IMG/VR virus record: IMGVR_UViG_3300037245_001301
Coordinates: 1 to 23,858 of that record
Origin: a virus
Direction: 5' to 3' (one strand)
Length of the DNA: 23,858 nt
Below, piece after piece: positions 21,701 to 23,858 of the stretch; positions within the stretch are counted from its first letter, which is position 1; every line of letters starts with the position of its first letter. The position numbers and the translations under genes are program-made. The notes under the pieces were generated by a model, which saw nothing but the letters and a program-made list of their open reading frames with translations, made no database searches and was not told the DNA's origin.

Positions 21701-22242
21701 AGGGCGTTCACAGCGTCCCCTGTCTCGGACGCCGTCACTTTGGCTAGCCGGGCGGCTTCGGCCATGAACTGAAACGACTCACCAGCTTCAACAACTTGGT
21801 TCGACAAGGTCTGATAGAGCCCTTCCGCCAAGTCGGTCGGGGCCTGGCCGATAGCATCAGACAATCTAAGAACCGCCTTGTTGATGTCTTCGGCAGTTCG
21901 GCCCAAGGCGTCAATCGTTCGGACTTCTTCGATCGCCAGCCCAAGTTCGCGGGCATTTTCGATCCCCTCCTTCAGGCCAGAGATGAGTGTATTGAGCCCA
22001 CGAACAATAAGCTGAGTTTGCAGGACGCGAATGATAGTTTTCCACCCAACCGTAAACTCGTTGGCGGCCTTCGTGGCTTTTTTCGTCCCCTTTTCTACTT
22101 TGTCCAGCGCTTGCGCACCCGAGGCGGCTCCCTTCATTTTGCTCAGCGCGGCATTAGCACCTCCGAGGGCGCCAGTCAACCTGTCCAGAGTCTGGATTGC
22201 CTGTTGAGCGTCAAAGCCAAGTTTCTGTGTGATCTCAGCCAC
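18775..22242 (-). CDS. Tail tape measure protein
   Basis: This 1155-aa protein sets tail length and helps DNA delivery. Residues about 80-340 carry the TP901-type tape measure core: LVIR-like helices in RVLQTQLIVRGLNTLI, ATMTRQGVRADTAITQLRA, MSAIFRKWGVEDGRQAI and TFGGLTGVLKKLGEE. Long coiled-coil stretches follow (400-1000, rich in Ala, Glu, Lys and Gln). The C-terminus ends with HALRRELKRGN, a usual ending. The start is GTG at 22242, overlapping the previous stop as TAGTG. At the usual rise of about 0.15 nm per residue the tail would be near 170 nm; this is a rough estimate. No peptidase or lytic domain is visible. It is preceded by the tail chaperones and a completion-like protein. Confidence 0.9.
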   Translation of the reverse strand: MAEITQKLGFDAQQAIQTLDRLTGALGGANAALSKMKGAASGAQALDKVEKGTKKATKAANEFTVGWKTIIRVLQTQLIVRGLNTLISGLKEGIENARELGLAIEEVRTIDALGRTAEDINKAVLRLSDAIGQAPTDLAEGLYQTLSNQVVEAGESFQFMAEAARLAKVTASETGDAVNALSSVMNSYSLAASEAEHVAGTLFATVEQGRLRLSEIANVIGRVTPLTAQLGITWEETAASIATMTRQGVRADTAITQLRAVVTRLLKPTSEMSAIFRKWGVEDGRQAILTFGGLTGVLKKLGEETGHNSGEMAELLRNVRAVAGVFGIMNNEGKTMEEVLGHIEVATKKATEAWAEFAKSDAQKLTVEMQKFENMLTRVGSKGLPFVTTVIDGLVTGLEGLGTGLDIVSGNWGEAEQAAARYENAVRRGIQDGLELQKKQADAARGQYDVLTSAMRLHYAEANILENQLADTRDNAIASATAAFENASSNLTNLYKESLSEIQKFADNAAGNVEKTLNRIAGINQSIEDQILAYRLKQAQGYYEKLAVLDKAHRDAQRKQDEAAAKISADPKSEEAFNKASEKRTKIAEKLLALGEKEEVSAAELKRLTLDVIQAGRDHASGLERSAEASQNVADKTAQINREYSEMGSRLKVVLARIDEIHEDSIIDPNEKVELKELGAEYNRLMAKMKEGVAALGVLGLDIDFNEVVDGLTQALNQAHKDWVAEVARAKAAFAEAVIPIRISLDPEGVRAEFQEKIKQTQIPGEKQGAFAARGDLAAQKLLETEKELTNQITKARVDGLPPLKETERTLGNIAQQNNESVAAVQKNFETSQKIWAGGKFWEEIQTRALEKERAKVIAAGELHTQYSDALETLKDEGTVQEGALAFLDRKTELALENKQITQDQAVVYNKILDQFREQIKNVEKINELEDQRAPKEALAAAEALLAAAIETAEATKLEAEQEAEIKKLGPERLKDLLNIKTTTGEVADETENTANSTGDAATKSGEFKSNIAESVQPLSTAALRAGVLAQEMERAAAAAAEVSSLSVSAGSGASEYHGGPHYADGGMFRGQDRQLTALARGETVVNRKQSRKFFSELNAMNQGSQPVYRDQGGPVTNVGDVNVTVQGGDSSQQTVRGIGHALRRELKRGNITLR

Positions 22243-22751
22243 TAGATTTTCCTCTTCTTCAGGTGTCGCCAGGGGTTAGGCAGCTTAGCCGTGCTGGCTA
22301 TTTTGATCCACGCGGCTTGGGCCCGCGATTGGAAATTGTAAGGCGTGAACCTCACGTTGTTGCTGAACGGCTGGGGAGGCGGGCCTGCCGTGGCAAGATT
22401 GTATTCGTTGTAAGCAAGGTATTGGAGGTTGGTCTCGTACACGAAGCCGACATATCCCTTCGTTTTGTTTTCGATCACTCCACTGCCAGTGGCGGAGGAT
22501 TTTCCAAGAGCGACCCTGTCTCTCTTCGCTTTGATGGGTCCGATGGGAACCGAGGTCCCGAGTTCTTGTGCCAGCTTCGAGAATGTCGCTCGCGAGGCAC
22601 CTGACCACGTCGGGATAGGCGTTTGATTGACAGCGGTGTCTATCCACGCCTGTCCCGCCTTCTCATTCATGCTTTGCAGATATTGCAGGAGGACTTTGCG
22701 ATACCCTACGAGATCAAAGTTCATCGCGTAGAAGGTGGTCGTGAACTTCAT
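22242..22751 (-). CDS. Tail completion/minor tail-like protein, 169 aa
   Basis: This protein begins MKFTTTFYAMNFDLVGYRKVL and contains MNEKAGQAWIDTAVNQTPIP, then WSGASRATFSKLAQ, a strand pair around TKGYVGFVYETNLQYLAY and a tail QSRAQAAWIKIA. The layout resembles HK97 gp10-type tail completion proteins, which often read 'TPV-TG-LR.S'. It is placed between the chaperones and the tape measure instead of before the tail tube, so I keep the name loose. The ATG at 22751 overlaps the stop of the GT frame as ATGA. The frame is open further upstream but this start is coupled and fits the operon. Confidence 0.65.
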   Translation of the reverse strand: MKFTTTFYAMNFDLVGYRKVLLQYLQSMNEKAGQAWIDTAVNQTPIPTWSGASRATFSKLAQELGTSVPIGPIKAKRDRVALGKSSATGSGVIENKTKGYVGFVYETNLQYLAYNEYNLATAGPPPQPFSNNVRFTPYNFQSRAQAAWIKIASTAKLPNPWRHLKKRKI

Positions 22752-23391
22752 TTGAGCCCCAGTAACTTGGACCGTTCGTGCTCGGCGGTCTGATGAAACG
22801 CGATCACATCTGCCTGCGTCAGAGCGTCCATGCTCTCCCACCGATCCTTCACTCCCGGTGGTTTTATTCCCACCTCTAAGCAGGCAGACCAAATTGCGTA
22901 CTGCCCTGTTCTATGCGGCGGCCAGAGGATTTTCCGAGCTACTCCCCCTGACCAAGTAGAAAATTTTCGCGGGCGGCTTTGATCTTGGCCTCGTCGAGAG
23001 CGTTGGCCTCCATAACCACACCGACAATTCGGTTGCACTCGGTTTCCGAGAGGCCAGCAGCCTTCATCTCGTCATCCCACTTGAGCCACGTCGCGGGCAC
23101 GTCGACGTCCACTTCGTCCCAATCAATGTTACTGGGCTCCAAGGACCGAATGATCATCAAGGCCCAACGCATGTCACTACGACGCTTCATTGCCGCCTTG
23201 AAATCCTTGTCGTTGTGGTCCGGCTTGTTACCATCCTTCGTCTGAAGCATGGGGGCAACAGGCATCGGGCACTTCTCGTCGAATTCATCAGTGATCGCGA
23301 CGGCGATCGCCTTGATCGGAATGTCCCCTTTGTCACGGGGGAGGACGAGCAACGCTTCGCTGGTAGTAACTTCAACACCACTGATTCTCAT
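22748..23391 (-). CDS. Tail assembly chaperone GT-like fusion made by -1 frameshift
   Basis: The first 144 codons are those of the G-like gene. At AAATTTT (22966-22960) the ribosome would slip back one base and continue in the -1 frame through STWSGGVARKILW, PHRTGQYAIWSACLE, VKDRWESMDAL and AEHERSKLLGLK, stopping at 22748. This gives 214 residues. Long phage tails need both G and GT in fixed ratio to load the tape measure for tail tube polymerisation. The -1 frame has no good start of its own near the junction and its stop is coupled to the next gene as ATGA. Order, overlap and slippery site all fit. The frameshift has not been measured. Confidence 0.8.
22939..23391 (-). CDS. Tail assembly chaperone G-like protein
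   Basis: This 150-aa protein is the non-shifted product. It begins MRISGVEVTTSEALLVLPRD, contains AIAVAITDEFDEKCPMPVAP and helix-rich parts (FKAAMKRRSDMRWALMIIRS, WDDEMKAAGLSETECNRIVG) and ends ENFLLGQGE. Length, helical content and position directly before the tape measure region and after the tail tube fit lambda gpG. AGGAG lies eight bases before the ATG at 23391. A frame extension to 23463 crosses a strong hairpin and is not used. The protein probably coats the tape measure during tail assembly. Confidence 0.8.
   Translation of the reverse strand: MRISGVEVTTSEALLVLPRDKGDIPIKAIAVAITDEFDEKCPMPVAPMLQTKDGNKPDHNDKDFKAAMKRRSDMRWALMIIRSLEPSNIDWDEVDVDVPATWLKWDDEMKAAGLSETECNRIVGVVMEANALDEAKIKAARENFLLGQGE
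22960..22966 (-). promoter_or_regulatory. Programmed -1 ribosomal frameshift site AAATTTT
   Basis: On the minus strand the heptamer is in phase as A AAT TTT, the X XXY YYZ form, 21 bases before the zero-frame stop. The -1 frame stays open for a further 70 codons. Sequence between the site and the stop is G-rich (GGTCAGGGGGAG), but I did not find an obvious strong hairpin immediately after it. Confidence 0.75.
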
Positions 23392-23429
23392 AGTCTGTCT
23401 CCTAGTTGAGGTGTAAGGAAATGAGGTGC

Positions 23430-23459
23430 CTAGCGGAGTGACGAAAGTCACTCCGCTAG
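23430..23459 (-). terminator. Perfect 13-bp stem-loop after the tail tube-like gene
   Basis: CTAGCGGAGTGAC and its exact complement enclose a four-base loop (gaaa on the plus strand). It lies in the 79-base gap between the tail tube-like gene and the chaperone gene. Only a weak T content follows on the minus strand (CATTTCC), so it is probably a leaky terminator or processing site. Such a site would explain higher expression of the abundant tube protein than of the chaperones. Confidence 0.65.
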
Positions 23460-23470
23460 ACAAAAGGTTT

Positions 23471-23857
23471 TCAGCACTCGGCGTCGTCCGACCTAGTCAC
23501 GGTCGGCTCACTGACATTGCAACGGCCGCCCACGGCGATCGTGGCCTCGCCCACATCGAAGTCCAAGGACTCGTAACGGAAGTCGGTAAACAGGACGTCT
23601 TCGTCCTCGTCGGTTCCGCACGGTACACAATGCTTCACAAGCACATCGACCGCGTAAGGCTCGCACAAGTCGTCCGAACTCGACACCCACTCGGATGCCT
23701 CACCCTGCTGCTTCAGTGCATCGGTCGCAGTGATGGTCTGGCCAGACGAAGTCTTGATGTACTCGTACACGAACTCCAACGACATCTCGACGGGTTGCTC
23801 GTCGGCTTCCTTGACCGTATCGAGGTCACCACGTTCGCGAAGGTACTCGTACTCCTT
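23471..23857 (-). CDS. Tail tube-like (major tail) protein, N-terminus outside window
   Basis: The frame is open to the right edge, so the start is not visible; 128 residues remain. Visible parts are KEYEYLRERGDLDTVKEA, then PVEMSLEFVYEYIKTSSG, DALKQQGEASEWVSSSDD, CEPYAVDVLVKHCVPCG, LFTDFRYESLDFDVGEATIAV and RCNVSEPTV. The layout (acidic helix, paired strands, a CEPYAVD cysteine loop, a FRYESLDFD strand) matches a family of phage tail-tube-like proteins I recognise. It lies directly before the chaperones and a leaky terminator, as a major tail protein should. An internal ATG at 23785 is not the true start, because coding similarity continues upstream. Confidence 0.72.
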   Translation of the reverse strand, partial: KEYEYLRERGDLDTVKEADEQPVEMSLEFVYEYIKTSSGQTITATDALKQQGEASEWVSSSDDLCEPYAVDVLVKHCVPCGTDEDEDVLFTDFRYESLDFDVGEATIAVGGRCNVSEPTVTRSDDAEC

Positions 23858-23858
23858 C

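Noticed and set aside
22892-22892. Upstream extension of the 169-aa tail gene
   Set aside because: The extra 47 residues overlap the GT frame and have poor composition; the coupled ATG at 22751 fits better.
22941-22950. Five-G run as the main frameshift site
   Set aside because: It leads to the same -1 frame, but only the P-site codon can re-pair. AAATTTT allows both tRNAs to slip and fits the standard form.

Overview
This window is a stretch of a tailed double-stranded DNA phage with a long non-contractile (siphovirus-type) tail. It carries a tape-measure protein, frameshifted tail assembly chaperones, a tail hub, a lectin-like fibre, and a phage-type primase-helicase. I see no integrase, repressor, tRNA or rRNA. 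Genes are packed tightly with ATGA, TAATG or TAGTG stop-start overlaps and good Shine-Dalgarno sequences, which points to a bacterial host. Both ends cut through genes: a SNF2-like helicase on the left and a tail tube-like protein on the right. The host cannot be named from the sequence.

Layout. (1) 1-5073, minus strand: an early/replication operon read leftwards. It holds an unknown 90-aa protein, a ParB-like protein, an unknown 236-aa protein, three small unknowns, a 92-aa protein, an Acb2/Tad1-hook anti-defence protein and the SNF2-like helicase. (2) 5074-5628: a dyad-rich intergenic region bounded by two divergent sigma70-like promoters that are inverted copies of each other; it is a candidate origin or operator. 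(3) 5629-10888, plus strand: a PrimPol-SF3 helicase, a DUF5664-like dATP/dGTP diphosphohydrolase domain fused to three zinc ribbons, a small protein with two more ribbons, and a DEDDh exonuclease. (4) 10866-23857, minus strand: a tail module read leftwards, in the order tail tube (partial), chaperones G and GT (-1 frameshift), tail completion-like protein, tape measure, two virion proteins, lectin-like fibre, paralogous distal-tail protein, hub with cysteine-rich end, zinc protein, SPFH protein and small basic CxxC protein. Perfect 13-bp hairpins sit in two of the intergenic gaps.

How it works together. The divergent promoters would launch replication/partition/anti-defence genes to the left and primer synthesis, nucleotide metabolism and DNA processing to the right. 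The tail genes come from a third transcript starting beyond the right edge. The most notable points are the anti-defence gene between 39-bp direct repeats that duplicate the helicase start, the zinc-ribbon array spread by repeat duplication over two genes, the mirrored promoter/dyad region, the AAATTTT frameshift site, and a phage-encoded SPFH protein at the end of the tail operon.
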